A stretch of DNA of 64,000 nt, from the NCBI GenBank assembly GCA_963693285.1, contig OY848921.1:2557646-2621645 (forward strand). The letters run 5' to 3'. This document shows positions 26,577 to 36,947 of the stretch, one piece after another. Position 1 is the stretch's first letter. Every line of letters starts with the position of its first letter. The notes below the pieces were generated by a model. The model made no database searches, was not told where the DNA came from, and worked only from the letters and a program-made list of their open reading frames with translations. The DNA is from Xestospongia muta (Eukaryota; Porifera; Demospongiae; Haplosclerida; Petrosiidae). The position numbers were made by a program, and so were the translations under genes.

Positions 26577-27336
26577 ATGAAAATTTCACAAAACATATCA
26601 GGATTGTATCAACAAAATTATAATGCACAATTTAATCAAGTAGAAGATAGCAGAAATACAGAGGTGGCTCAGAATAAGAGTGATGAGTTATCTTTTACTG
26701 CCACACCCAACATCACTTCTTCAAGTACTGATATATCTCCACTTTCCAAGCACGAACCTTACAATCAACAGAGGAAAGTGATAATCATGCAACAACATCA
26801 GATGCTCTTAGTGAAGTAACTAAGACTTCTTCATTAGGTGATAAAAGTAACACTTAAACTGTTGTCAGAAATTCTCAGTGTAGTTTCTAGAAGGGACGAC
26901 AAATTAACACTTTATAAAGACTGACTATACTTTATTGATTCTGGGAGTCATATCCAATTTCAACAATCTTACAAGCTTTATACCATGTGCATTGATTGTA
27001 ATATTAGTTATCAGCCTAGCTAATGACCTCTCTCTAGCCAGTCCTCTACTGAATTACAATGTAAGGATGGCAAGTGCAAAGTAAGTGAGCACTCACTAAC
27101 CATCGAGACTCTTTTAAAAAGACTTATAAGTATGGTCAATTTGAGCAATCAGCAAAAAGTTATGACTAATAGTGATACACCTCTTGCTGCTGTAATCAAG
27201 CCATCAGACAAGTTGAAAGTCATTACCATTGCTACTCATCAAGATAAATACATTGAGTGCATACAGAATAAAGAGATTATAGAAACTATTGTTGACAAAG
27301 AAGCTCAACTTAAACAGATTTTTCAATCTGTGAAGG

Positions 27337-27577
27337 TGTGGTAAACTAACTTTACATGTGTTAACTAGTGTAAATTAGGATTATACAAATATAGTTTTGT
27401 TAATTGCTTCTTATTAGCACATTTATTCTTTCTTATTGTTACATTGTCCTTTTCTCTTGTATATCTTTTGTTAATGTGTAAATTAACCTTAATTGTTCTA
27501 CATGTATTTAAGTTGACCTCTTTGTTAGTTGTTCATGATAATTTTGATCAGTGTAATAAAGTGATCAGGACATCACA
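27337..27577 (+). repeat. 5' LTR
   Basis: 241 bp, tgtggtaaac ... gacatcaca. I saw no mismatch to the 3' LTR. It should hold the promoter; a specific TATA box or start site is not obvious. Confidence 0.93.
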
Positions 27578-27579
27578 AT

Positions 27580-27590
27580 TGGCGACGAGG
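27580..27590 (+). other. Primer-binding site, tRNA-Ser type
   Basis: tggcgacgagg begins two bases after the 5' LTR. It is the complement of the CCA-tailed 3' end of animal tRNA-Ser(GCT), which ends CCTCGTCG-CCA. Eleven bases match. Confidence 0.75.
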
Positions 27591-27601
27591 GTAAAACTTC
27601 A

Positions 27602-30600
27602 ATGGCAACTCATGGTTCTGTAGGAGAATTTGCTCCAGGCAAAGAGACCTGGTTATCTTATGCAGAGAGGCTCGAGCAATATTTCCTGGCAAATGATGTA
27701 CAAGCTCAGGAAAAGAAAAGAGCTATCCTCTTAAGTATTTGTGGTGCGTCAACGTACCAACTGATTCGTAATTTAGTATCTCCACAGAAACCGTCAGAGA
27801 AGACCTTCGACGAGCTGGTGAAGTTAGTGCAGGAACACCACCAGCCGCCGCCGTCTGTTACAGTTCAACGATTTGCTTTTCATTCCCGTAACCGTAAGAA
27901 CGGAGAATCAATTGCCGACTTTGTTGCCCACCTCCGAGAACTTTCTGAACATTGTCAGTTTGGCGACACACTCAACGACATGCTGAGAGATCGCCTCATT
28001 TGTGGATGCAATGATGATCGTCTACAACGTCTACTCTTGGCAAAACCATCTCCTCTAACCTTTGACAAAGCATTTACACTTGCACAAGCTCATGAATCGG
28101 CTGAACGAAGTGCTAAGGATCTACTGAAGCCAGACGCAGCTCAGGTTAACTCCCTGAAAGGACGACGAGATCCTAATATCACGAGAGATCGTGTTGTTAG
28201 CAACGAATGCTATCGATGTCGAGGAGCCCATTCCCCAGCTGTGTGTAGATTCAAAGACGTTGTTTGTTCATATTGTAAGAAAACTGGGCACATTGCAAGG
28301 GCTTGTCGTACTAAACAGGGTTCTGCACACAAGGATGCTTACAAAGGTACGCATAATACCCGTAGGAAGAATCAGAGAGACACTTCAAAACGAGCGCATC
28401 AAATCACTGATTCTGAAGCTGACCACTCCCCCAGCGAATCAACGTATACATTGTTCAACATGAATAGCAATCGTGTAAAACCCATTCAAGTGACCGTGAA
28501 CGTTAACGGTGCAGACATCACCATGGAAGTAGACACTGGAGCTTCGGTTTCAATAATCAGCGAGGCTGCATATCGTAAATACTGGAAAAAAGGCCAAGCT
28601 CCACCTATCGTATCATCCAGTACCAATCTAAAAACTTATACAGGTGAAAAATTATCTATAAAAGGGGTTATAAATGTTACAGTTAAATATGAAGACCAAT
28701 GTCATTCTTTGCAGCTTACAGTCGTAAAAGGATCTGGACCAAGTCTCCTCGGAAGAGATTGGTTACTCAAGATAAAACTCAACTGGGAAAAACTACAATT
28801 AAACTATGTACGACCTAAAGCCTTAAAATTAGAGGATATTCTAAATCGCCACAATGTGCTGTTCAAGGATGAATTAGGTCGAGTCCAAAGTACGCAAGCA
28901 AAACTCCATGTCGATCCACACAGTCAACCCAAGTTCTTCAGACCAAGGCCAATTCCATATGCACTACGAGGTAAAGTGGAACAAGAATTAGAGAGACTAG
29001 AGAAAACTGGCATCTTAGAGCCCGTAGAATTTTCAGATTGGGCTGCTCCTATAGTCCCAGTCATGAAACGAGATGGAACTGTCAGAGTCTGCGGTGACTA
29101 CAAGCTCACCATAAACCAAGCCGCTAAGTTAGATACATATCCACTTCCCAAGGCTGACGATCTCTTCTCTCAACTAGCTGGAGGGAAAAAGTTTACAAAA
29201 CTTGACCTTGCACATGCATACCAGCAGATTGCTCTAGAACCTGACTCCAGGCAGTATTTAACCATCAACACTCACAAAGGATTATATCAATACACTCGCC
29301 TTCCTTTTGGAGTCCACTCAGCACCAGCAATCTTTCAGCGAACAATAGAAGGCATTTTGAGAGGTATTAAGAATGTGGCTGTCTATATTGACGATATTCT
29401 CATTACAGGTGTATCAGAAGAAGAGCACCTGCAAACATTGGACAAAGTGTTGAGTCGACTAGAGGCAGAGGGGATGAGGCTAAAGCGAGACAAGTGCGCC
29501 TTTATGCTCTCAAGGGTTGAATACCTTGGGCATGTCATAACAGCTGAAGGGCTACACCCAGCTGAAGACAAAATACGAGCTATTTTGAAAGCTCCGGCTC
29601 CCCACAATGTGGCACAATTACGTTCATTTATTGGTCTAGTGAACTATTATGGAAAGTTCCTTCATCAACTATCTACTACGTTAGCACCACTTTACACTCT
29701 ATCACAAAAGAATATGAAATGGTTTTGGGGACCAGACCAGAAGAAAGCGTTCTCAGACATTAAAAAGATATTAACTTCCCCAAAGTTGTTAGTCCATTAT
29801 GATCCACAGAAAAAGTTAATACTCTCATGCGATGCTTCTCCGTATGGAATAGGAGCCGTGTTGTCTCATGTCATGGAGGATGGATCAGAAAAGCCAGTAG
29901 CATTTGCATCACGTTCCCTTGCCCCAGCTGAAAAGAAGTATTCTCAGCTCGATAAAGAAGCCTTAGCAATTGTTTTTGGAGTGAAGAAGTTCCACCATTA
30001 TTTATTTGGTCGACATTTTACCATTTGTTCTGATCATAAGCCACTCCAGCATCTATTCAGTGAAAATCGTCTAATTCCGTCATTAGCATCAGCAAGAATC
30101 CAACGTTGGGCACTGACCTTGAGCGCCTATGAATATAACATCATCTATAAATCAGGAAATGCAAACGCAAACGCTGACCTACTTAGTAGACTTCCCTTAC
30201 CGGAAACGATTTCGGATGTTCCTATCCCTGGTGAATTGATTCTACTCATGGAAACTTTGCAATCATCACCAATAACAGCCATGAAAATCAAGTCTTGGAC
30301 AGATAAAGACCCAATATTAGCTCGAGTACGAAATTGTATACAAAAAGGGTGGACAAACTCAAGTGCTGATGATTTATGCCCATTCTCCCAACGAAAAGAG
30401 GAGTTAAGTGTCCATGATGGCTGCATACTTTTGGGATGTCGAGTAGTAATTCCAAAAGTAGGTAGAGAGCAGGTATTAAATCAATTACATGAAAGTCATC
30501 CTGGTATTGTAAGAATGAAGAGTCTAGCAAGAAGTACTGTTTGGTGGCCAGGAATCGATAAAGACATAGAAAAGAAGGTTAAGAGCTGTCAACAATGTCA

Positions 30601-31540
30601 ATATAACCAGAAATCTCTAGCAGCAGTCCCAATGCACCCTTGGGAATGGCCAAAAAGACCTTGGTCTCGTATCCACGTTGACCACGCTGGACCATTTCAA
30701 AATAAAATATTTTTAATCGTTATTGATGCACATTCAAAGTGGTTAGAAGTAATTGTTGTACCTTCAACCTCATCTAGTAACACTATCAGAGCACTTAGGA
30801 CTTTATTTGCTACTCATGGACTACCAGAAGTAGTTGTCTCAGATAATGGAACAGCCTTTACAAGTAGTGAGTTCCAAGAGTTCATGAAGAAGAATGGAAT
30901 ACAACATTTAAGATCTGCACCTTATCACCCATCCAGCAATGGTTTAGCTGAACGTGGAGTACAAATTTTTAAAGAGGGATTGAAAAAAATGACAGATGGA
31001 GATATGGAAACAAGACTTGCTCGACTATTGTATCATTACAGGATAACTCCCCACTCTACTACTGGTGTATCCCCAGCTGAACTTTTAATGGGTAGAAAGC
31101 TTAGATGTCATCTTGACTTGTTACAACCCGACACTTCCTCTAGAGTATTGGATAAACAGAGGACACAAAAGAAACAACATGATAAGAAGACTAAAGATCC
31201 TACTTTTAAGTTACATGATCCAGTTTTCGTTAAAGACTTTACTCATCATCGTAGATGGCTACCTGGTTGTATTACTGGTTTTGAAGGTTCACAAACTGCT
31301 GTGATTAAATTGAATGATGGCACCATTACTAGAAGACACTTTGATCATTTAAGAATTCGTTCATGTGATTCACCTACTGAGATACAAGATGATTTACCCC
31401 TTGACCTTTCGTCTGAACAAGACACACCACCTGATGTAATAGAAACTCGTCAAGTACCTATGGCAACACAACCAGTAGAACTTCGTCGTTCAACCCGAAT
31501 TCGCCATTCACCAAAAAGATTCACACCTGGTATTGGCTAA
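27602..31540 (+). CDS. Gag-Pol polyprotein of the Ty3/Gypsy element
   Basis: A single 1312-residue frame with no frameshift between gag and pol. The order is: Gag capsid region (about 1-190); two CCHC zinc knuckles (about 203-235); aspartic protease with DTGA at 311-314; reverse transcriptase with YIDD at 595-598; RNase H with acidic residues near D744, E786 and D811; integrase with an HHCC zinc finger (H963, H966, C996, C999) and a DD35E core at D1027, D1081 and E1117. The protease-RT-RNase H-integrase order defines Ty3/Gypsy rather than Ty1/Copia. I see no chromodomain; the C-terminus is basic and ends shortly before the 3' LTR. Every catalytic residue I looked for is present, so the copy may be active. 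Its codons look less AT-biased than the neighbouring genes. Confidence 0.95.
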   Translation: MATHGSVGEFAPGKETWLSYAERLEQYFLANDVQAQEKKRAILLSICGASTYQLIRNLVSPQKPSEKTFDELVKLVQEHHQPPPSVTVQRFAFHSRNRKNGESIADFVAHLRELSEHCQFGDTLNDMLRDRLICGCNDDRLQRLLLAKPSPLTFDKAFTLAQAHESAERSAKDLLKPDAAQVNSLKGRRDPNITRDRVVSNECYRCRGAHSPAVCRFKDVVCSYCKKTGHIARACRTKQGSAHKDAYKGTHNTRRKNQRDTSKRAHQITDSEADHSPSESTYTLFNMNSNRVKPIQVTVNVNGADITMEVDTGASVSIISEAAYRKYWKKGQAPPIVSSSTNLKTYTGEKLSIKGVINVTVKYEDQCHSLQLTVVKGSGPSLLGRDWLLKIKLNWEKLQLNYVRPKALKLEDILNRHNVLFKDELGRVQSTQAKLHVDPHSQPKFFRPRPIPYALRGKVEQELERLEKTGILEPVEFSDWAAPIVPVMKRDGTVRVCGDYKLTINQAAKLDTYPLPKADDLFSQLAGGKKFTKLDLAHAYQQIALEPDSRQYLTINTHKGLYQYTRLPFGVHSAPAIFQRTIEGILRGIKNVAVYIDDILITGVSEEEHLQTLDKVLSRLEAEGMRLKRDKCAFMLSRVEYLGHVITAEGLHPAEDKIRAILKAPAPHNVAQLRSFIGLVNYYGKFLHQLSTTLAPLYTLSQKNMKWFWGPDQKKAFSDIKKILTSPKLLVHYDPQKKLILSCDASPYGIGAVLSHVMEDGSEKPVAFASRSLAPAEKKYSQLDKEALAIVFGVKKFHHYLFGRHFTICSDHKPLQHLFSENRLIPSLASARIQRWALTLSAYEYNIIYKSGNANANADLLSRLPLPETISDVPIPGELILLMETLQSSPITAMKIKSWTDKDPILARVRNCIQKGWTNSSADDLCPFSQRKEELSVHDGCILLGCRVVIPKVGREQVLNQLHESHPGIVRMKSLARSTVWWPGIDKDIEKKVKSCQQCQYNQKSLAAVPMHPWEWPKRPWSRIHVDHAGPFQNKIFLIVIDAHSKWLEVIVVPSTSSSNTIRALRTLFATHGLPEVVVSDNGTAFTSSEFQEFMKKNGIQHLRSAPYHPSSNGLAERGVQIFKEGLKKMTDGDMETRLARLLYHYRITPHSTTGVSPAELLMGRKLRCHLDLLQPDTSSRVLDKQRTQKKQHDKKTKDPTFKLHDPVFVKDFTHHRRWLPGCITGFEGSQTAVIKLNDGTITRRHFDHLRIRSCDSPTEIQDDLPLDLSSEQDTPPDVIETRQVPMATQPVELRRSTRIRHSPKRFTPGIG

Positions 31541-31551
31541 GGGTGGAGGAA
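31539..31551 (+). other. Polypurine tract
   Basis: aagggtggaggaa lies directly against the TG of the 3' LTR, the expected place for plus-strand priming; it has one T. It overlaps the end of the Gag-Pol stop codon. Confidence 0.75.
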
Positions 31552-31792
31552 TGTGGTAAACTAACTTTACATGTGTTAACTAGTGTAAATTAGGATTATA
31601 CAAATATAGTTTTGTTAATTGCTTCTTATTAGCACATTTATTCTTTCTTATTGTTACATTGTCCTTTTCTCTTGTATATCTTTTGTTAATGTGTAAATTA
31701 ACCTTAATTGTTCTACATGTATTTAAGTTGACCTCTTTGTTAGTTGTTCATGATAATTTTGATCAGTGTAATAAAGTGATCAGGACATCACA
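31552..31792 (+). repeat. 3' LTR
   Basis: 241 bp, same as the 5' LTR by eye, ending acatcaca before the gaagg target duplication. Confidence 0.93.
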
Positions 31793-33500
31793 GAAGGATA
31801 ATTTGTCATATGAAAAGCCTGTCTCTCAAGAAATTCTCTCTGAAGTTGATGGTATACATGGTAAAGCACATTATCCTGAAGAAAAGCATGATGATAACCT
31901 TAAGAAAGTGATTAAAGAGATTTGTGCTGAATTAACCAATCATACTTTTACTGTAGAGATTCCACTAAATTAGTATGCATGCATAATTCTTCTGCGTCAC
32001 AAAGCTCACAACAGTATTAGTTGTGTTGTACTTCTGTTGGATGAGTGCAAATCTTCCGGTATTGAATTAGGTTTAGAAGAAGAGGAAATCAATATTGTGT
32101 TATATCTCCTTGACTCTATTCTTTGCTATCCAGTGATGGTATCCAAGTTTGTTTTCATTAATCCTTATAGCCTTATTCAAGAAGTCAACGAGCTTATGGT
32201 TCTTATTTGTAAAATACACAATGGAGTTGATGTTGATCGAGGAGACTTTTCTTTCCCAGAAATGGCTGGCTTTTGAATCATTACTAGTGGGGTGTTTCAC
32301 ACAAAGAGTTAAAAATGCTTGCTCAAATATCTGCCAAGTTTCATGATATTAAAGATCACATCCTTAATATCTTCAAACATCTTCAGTTAGCAAAGAAATT
32401 CCCTGGCAATCATGACAATTTTTTTATGCCTGCTTTGTTGCCCTTAATTGATTCTTTGAAAACAGTTACATTTTCAAGCTTTGGTAGCTGTTTCACTTTA
32501 ATAATGGTGCTGCAGTTGGCTTTTTCAGTTCTATGATTGTTAACCTCCTCTCAAGTGAAGATGACATCACTAATAATGAGGATGATGAGGGACTTTTTAA
32601 AGACTTTTTGTGGAAACTTGACACCGAATCTACTCCCAAGATGTACTCCAATGCTATTATATTGTGTAACTATATGATTTGCTGGAAAGGGTTGGTTTTG
32701 TAGAATCTTCTGATTGATTTGAGATCCACTGCGAATATCATAAAGATCAGGCTAAAGTCAAGGAAGCCAATCAAAATGCAATCAAGGAGACCAAAAGAAG
32801 ATGAAAATTGGTAAAGAAATAAAATTGGATATTACCTCTTTTGTCCATGTGGTAGACAACCACACCGTCATCATGCTATATTGAAGAGGAATGCTGAGCT
32901 TTCATGTCAACTATTTGGTCATCATGTTGATGACACTAACTGTTTTCCACATACGTCGTGGATTACTTTGAAAAGCAATTCATTTTGTGTTTTGAGATAT
33001 TGAATATCTAGTGTTATTATTCCCTACAGCTAAAAGACCAGAAGTCCGCCATCTTGTAAAACTATTAGCTCATGTTAGTTTCAAATGAGATTTAGTTGGC
33101 AGACAACTTAGAGTGGATGAAAACTTCATTAATGGATTAAGGATCTCTAAAAATTGTATGAGACCAGGCTGACAGACATTCTACAGAGATGGATGGCGAT
33201 GAAACCTACACCTGTCGCATGGGAGAACATCATTGAAGTTGTAGGAGGTCCTGTTGTTAAGGAGTCAGAAGTAGCTAAAGATATACAAATTATAAAAATT
33301 AATTTTAATTACATGAAATATTGGGCATTGTTCCAAAAATTCTAAAACAATGCAGGCTAAATCTGAATGGTTTAAAACTACTAAATTTAGTTAAATCTAC
33401 AGTGTTTAATTTTCATCTATATAATTCATAGGGAAAGAGTTGGCAGCTGGCAATAGCAAGCTAGTTGATAAAGAGGCAGTTGTTAGTAAGATATTATCTT

Positions 33501-34009
33501 ATTGCCATGTGTGATTACTTAAGCCTAAATTTTAGACAAGCTGTTTACCTGTGTCTGAAGGAATCCACATTATATTTATTCCTTTATCCATCCCAGTACA
33601 CAACATTTTAAACAAAGAAGAAAAAATAGATGCATGTATGGTACAACTAAGTATATATATACATATACACACACAAACACATACACACACACACATATAT
33701 ATATTCAGTATTCTATAAGCATAATAGTTTTTTTTTTAAATAAAAAACAATGTGCTTACTTGTGTATGGTTTCATTTTATCATGTTAGGCAACTTGTCAG
33801 TCATTGGAATTTCCTTTATATTGGCATATTTGTAATAGTAGCCTTAATTGCTGTCATTATAGGCTGTTTACAATTTGATTAAAATCATTTTTTTCATAAT
33901 ATTGGTTCATATTTTGTTCTAAGACTGCATTTCTCTTATACGAGGCGTGGCTTCTAATTACTCAATTAGCCAGCACCTCTTTCCTGTTTAATTAGGGCTA
34001 GTGGGTGGG
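33501..34009. other. Junction between pseudogene flank and DUF4419 unit
   Basis: A (CA)n/(TA)n run at about 33648-33705 has a counterpart in the intact gene's intron near 14845. About 33840-33945 resembles the 3' flank of the intact gene (18190-18330). From about 33975 the sequence matches the region upstream of the DUF4419 gene at 38494. No gene. Confidence 0.55.
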
Positions 34010-34017
34010 TATATACG
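34010..34017 (+). promoter_or_regulatory. TATA-like box of first DUF4419 gene
   Basis: tatatacg in ggtatatacgtaattgcac, the counterpart of tatataag at 38456. A C has replaced the seventh-position A, so it may be weaker. It lies about 65 bp before the usable ATG. Confidence 0.45.
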
Positions 34018-34075
34018 TAATTGCACAGTATAGTCCATAATTCCTAATGCTACTTTCAAAGTTGATGACGTTCAG

Positions 34076-35143
34076 ATGCCTTCTACGTCCCTACAACCTG
34101 TAGAATGGGAGAAGTTGGTGTCTAGATTTTGCAACAGAGCTAAAATTGAAGCTCAATCACCTCCAAGTAATGGTCGAATCCCTGTAGCTTGTTTCGAATC
34201 TAATGGATTTGTAGGAGCTGTTCACACAGCTTATGACAATCATTATCCGTTAGTTCTCTCTCCTGATCATATATGGATGTGTATTGTTCAAGGATTTGCT
34301 ACTCATGTCAATCAAAATGCAGAAAACCTACGTAATTTATTTGTGGAACATGAAGGAAAGAAAACTATTATAGTCAGGAGGGATGACTTTGTTAAAGGTT
34401 CCCCACAAAATCCATGGCCTGAAGTGTTTTCCGAGATCTCTGTCCAGATTCATAGTCATATTGGAGAGAAGACCCATGATCTACTCACTCCTACCTTCAC
34501 TACTACTGGTCCTGTTGAAAAGCCAGCAGCAGAAATTGTTTTAATGGATGCTTTCAAAGAATACTTTAGTTATCGTTTTTATTCATTCTGTGGTATTCCA
34601 GAGATCACATTGGAAGGTACAGTGGATGACTGGAAACAACTACGAGAGAGAGCACTAGGTCTCGCCCAATTTGATCTCCAATGGTGGATAGACTCCCTCA
34701 AACCCATCCTGGATCAGTTTGTAGCTGCAGTTGAAAGTCACTTTGATGAATCATTTTGGTCTAGTATTTACAAGAAGACTGGTGGCTCTGAAGGTCCTTA
34801 TATTTCAGGTTGGATTGTCACCCTTTTTCCATATATGGATACTCGAAGGAATCATTGGTTGAAATACAGTTGGCAGGATTGGAAATCTCGTATGACTGAA
34901 AGCCGGTTTGGTCATGGTGCTACAACTGACTCATTACCTCCAGGAGTGACTACAACTCCATTTGTTTGGGAATATTTTGAACAAGAGTTTGAAATGCACT
35001 TTTATGCTGGGTTTATAGGTGCCAGTCAAGATCCTGTCACTCTTAGTATTCACCCTGAGATTGGCTGGGCTATTGTGAGTGATGAAGAACTGGAGAAAGT
35101 AAAGAAACCACCACCATTCAGATTTTTTAGTTACAACAGTTGA
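34076..35143 (+). CDS. DUF4419 protein, copy 1
   Basis: A single exon of 355 codons. Family marks: HYPLVLSPDHIWMCIVQGFA, NAENLRNLFV, TFTTTGPVEKPAAEI, CGIPEITLEGTVDDWKQL, FDLQWW and SGWIVTLFPYM. This is the DUF4419 family, found in fungi, protists and many invertebrates and of unknown function; I see no signal peptide or membrane segment. The paralogue at 38494 starts ATGGCTACTTTC. Here the same place reads atgctacttt, one G short, so that ATG is out of frame. The frame can instead open at ATG 34076, where the paralogue has ACG. The product would lack about 14 N-terminal residues. It converges on the minus-strand copy at 35868-36947. Confidence 0.85.
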   Translation: MPSTSLQPVEWEKLVSRFCNRAKIEAQSPPSNGRIPVACFESNGFVGAVHTAYDNHYPLVLSPDHIWMCIVQGFATHVNQNAENLRNLFVEHEGKKTIIVRRDDFVKGSPQNPWPEVFSEISVQIHSHIGEKTHDLLTPTFTTTGPVEKPAAEIVLMDAFKEYFSYRFYSFCGIPEITLEGTVDDWKQLRERALGLAQFDLQWWIDSLKPILDQFVAAVESHFDESFWSSIYKKTGGSEGPYISGWIVTLFPYMDTRRNHWLKYSWQDWKSRMTESRFGHGATTDSLPPGVTTTPFVWEYFEQEFEMHFYAGFIGASQDPVTLSIHPEIGWAIVSDEELEKVKKPPPFRFFSYNS

Positions 35144-35867
35144 ATTCTGTTAATTTATTGTAGATTTTTATTTGTGATTATACAATTAATTACTTTCATT
35201 AAGTATTATATTAATTAATGATATCATTGCTACTTTGTATCATATTTTATGGGTTGCAGGGTCAAAATGTTTAACTAGCATTTTTATGTTGTTATAAAGA
35301 GTTCTTGCTATCTGTTTTCCTTTTTACATTTTTTCATATTTTTTACTTCATTAATTTAGCTGAAAGTTATAGTGCTTTTTTTCAATTAAAAATATTTTTA
35401 AAAGCATTTTATACAGGAGAACTAATTTTTAAATAAATATGGAAAAAATCAAAATTAAGACCGTAACTCCTTAATTTATTTAACTTAAAAATTTGAAGGA
35501 TGTGTTTCAAATTTAATAGAAGATATCACCATTCCATATAACATCCAATTAAGATATTTTGAGTGAGTTAACAAATCCAAAATATCATGGGTGTTCCCTT
35601 ACACCACTATCTATGGCATTTGTTTGCACACTATTCAATACAAAAAATATAAATTATACAAACAGTGTATTACTTGTATTAAAAAACTATATATAGTTTA
35701 AAGGTCAGGTTGACAACTTAAAGCATAACTTATAGTAAATAAATCTCTAAATTGAAACAAACAGAAAACAGTGATATCAGTTTCAAAATAACTTTACATC
35801 AATAAGCTGTTTCCAAAAAAATATAGTAAAGGTCTGTCTATACATGAACCAAGAGCATATAATATTA
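35144..35867. other. Spacer between convergent DUF4419 genes
   Basis: AT-rich, no gene. From about 35590 to 35867 it is closely similar to about 39793-40077, placing it within the duplicated unit. Confidence 0.6.
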
Positions 35868-36947
35868 TTAATACTTCTTAGCTGTGGAGACAATAATATC
35901 ATTCACCACAGCCCATCCAATAAATGGATGAATAGCCAGTGACATAGGATCTTGACATGTTCCCATAAATCCAGCAAAAAAGTGCATATCAACTAATTTG
36001 TCCTGATACTCCCATACAAATGGTGTGGCAACAACACCACAAACTAATTGTTCAGTTGTTATTACATCTTTAAAAGCAATGGAACCATTTTTAATTTTAT
36101 AGCGCTTTTTTGTTAACAATGAATTTTGCTTAGTTTTCCCATCTTCAATATAAGGAAACAACCCAATAATCCATCCACTAAAAAAAGGACCTCCAGAACC
36201 ATGTCGTACTTTATAGATACTTGACCAAAAGTCTTTGTTTACATGGCCTTCTTTGGCAGCTACAAACTGATCCAAGATAATTTTGAGTGGGTCGATCCAC
36301 CATTGGAGATCAAACTGGGCTAGACCTAGGGCTCTCTCTCGTAGTTGTTTCCAGTCATCTACTGTACCCTCTAATGTGATCTGAGGAATACCACAAAGAG
36401 TATAAAAACTATAATCATAGTATTCTTTGAAAGCATCCATTAAAACAATTTCTGCTGCTGCCTTCTCAACAGGACCAGTAGTAGTGAAGGTAGGAGTGAG
36501 TAGATCATGAGTTTTCTCTCCAATGTGACTACGAATTTGGACAGAGAACTCAGAGAACATTTCAGGCCATGGATTGTGTGGGGAACCTTTAACAAAGTCA
36601 TCCCTCCTGACTATAATAGTTTTCTTTCCTTCATGTTCTACAAATAAATTACGTAGGTTTTCTGCATTTTGATTGACATGAGTAGCAAATCCTTGAACAA
36701 TACACATCCATACATGATCAGGAGAGAGAACTAACGGATAATGATAAGAATAGGATCTATGTATTGCCTCAACAAGTCCATTCATCAATCCACCATCCAG
36801 TGGAGTGTACCCAATCTTTGGTAGAGCATAAGCTTCTGGAATTAGTTGCTGATTTCCACAATGCCCAGCAATTACTCTTGCCCAATCTTCTGCTGGAGGT
36901 AGACTAGATGTAGCTGATTGTACCCGATCCACTCGAAAGGTTGTCAT
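35868..36947 (-). CDS. DUF4419 protein, copy 2 (minus strand)
   Basis: A single exon of 359 codons starting MTTFRVDRVQSATSS. The middle (about residues 70-235) is nearly identical, in DNA as well as protein, to the plus-strand copies. The first 70 residues (AEDWARVIAGHCG, YTPLDGGLMNG) and the last 110 (FPYIEDGKTKQNS, VDMHFFAGFMGTCQDP) differ clearly from them. So this is a separate paralogue whose core has probably been homogenised. It is tail to tail with copy 1 and head towards the pseudogene of the smoothelin 3' end. Confidence 0.88.
   Translation of the reverse strand: MTTFRVDRVQSATSSLPPAEDWARVIAGHCGNQQLIPEAYALPKIGYTPLDGGLMNGLVEAIHRSYSYHYPLVLSPDHVWMCIVQGFATHVNQNAENLRNLFVEHEGKKTIIVRRDDFVKGSPHNPWPEMFSEFSVQIRSHIGEKTHDLLTPTFTTTGPVEKAAAEIVLMDAFKEYYDYSFYTLCGIPQITLEGTVDDWKQLRERALGLAQFDLQWWIDPLKIILDQFVAAKEGHVNKDFWSSIYKVRHGSGGPFFSGWIIGLFPYIEDGKTKQNSLLTKKRYKIKNGSIAFKDVITTEQLVCGVVATPFVWEYQDKLVDMHFFAGFMGTCQDPMSLAIHPFIGWAVVNDIIVSTAKKY

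Larger units (their letters stand above)
27332..31797 (+). mobile_element. Ty3/Gypsy LTR retrotransposon, apparently intact and recent
   Basis: The element (27337-31792) has identical 241-bp LTRs starting TG and ending CA, flanked by the 5-bp target duplication gaagg (27332-27336 and 31793-31797). Removing it restores continuity of the host pseudogene exon (compare the uninterrupted paralogue near 10350). A primer-binding site, a purine-rich tract and one open Gag-Pol frame are all present. LTR identity implies insertion very recently on an evolutionary scale. It carries no envelope frame. Confidence 0.95.
26577..33500 (+). pseudogene. Broken segmental copy of the Roc-COR-death gene, split by a retrotransposon
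   Basis: The copy follows the gene at 7961-17771 in order. 26600-26800 matches its acidic insert (NAQFNQVEDSRNTEVAQ). 26880-27000 matches the G3 region, here with a stop just after the TLYKD word. 27118-27331 matches the G4 region (ATHQDKYIE). After the inserted element, 31793-32990 covers COR with many frameshifts and stops, and 33030-33290 the first death domain (RLTDILQRWMAMKPTPVAWE). At about 33290 it jumps to a match with 14529-14740, including intron sequence and the GKE exon. So it arose by DNA duplication, not retroposition, and has lost about 2.6 kb covering the second and third death domains. No P-loop is visible. It is a clear pseudogene. Confidence 0.85.
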
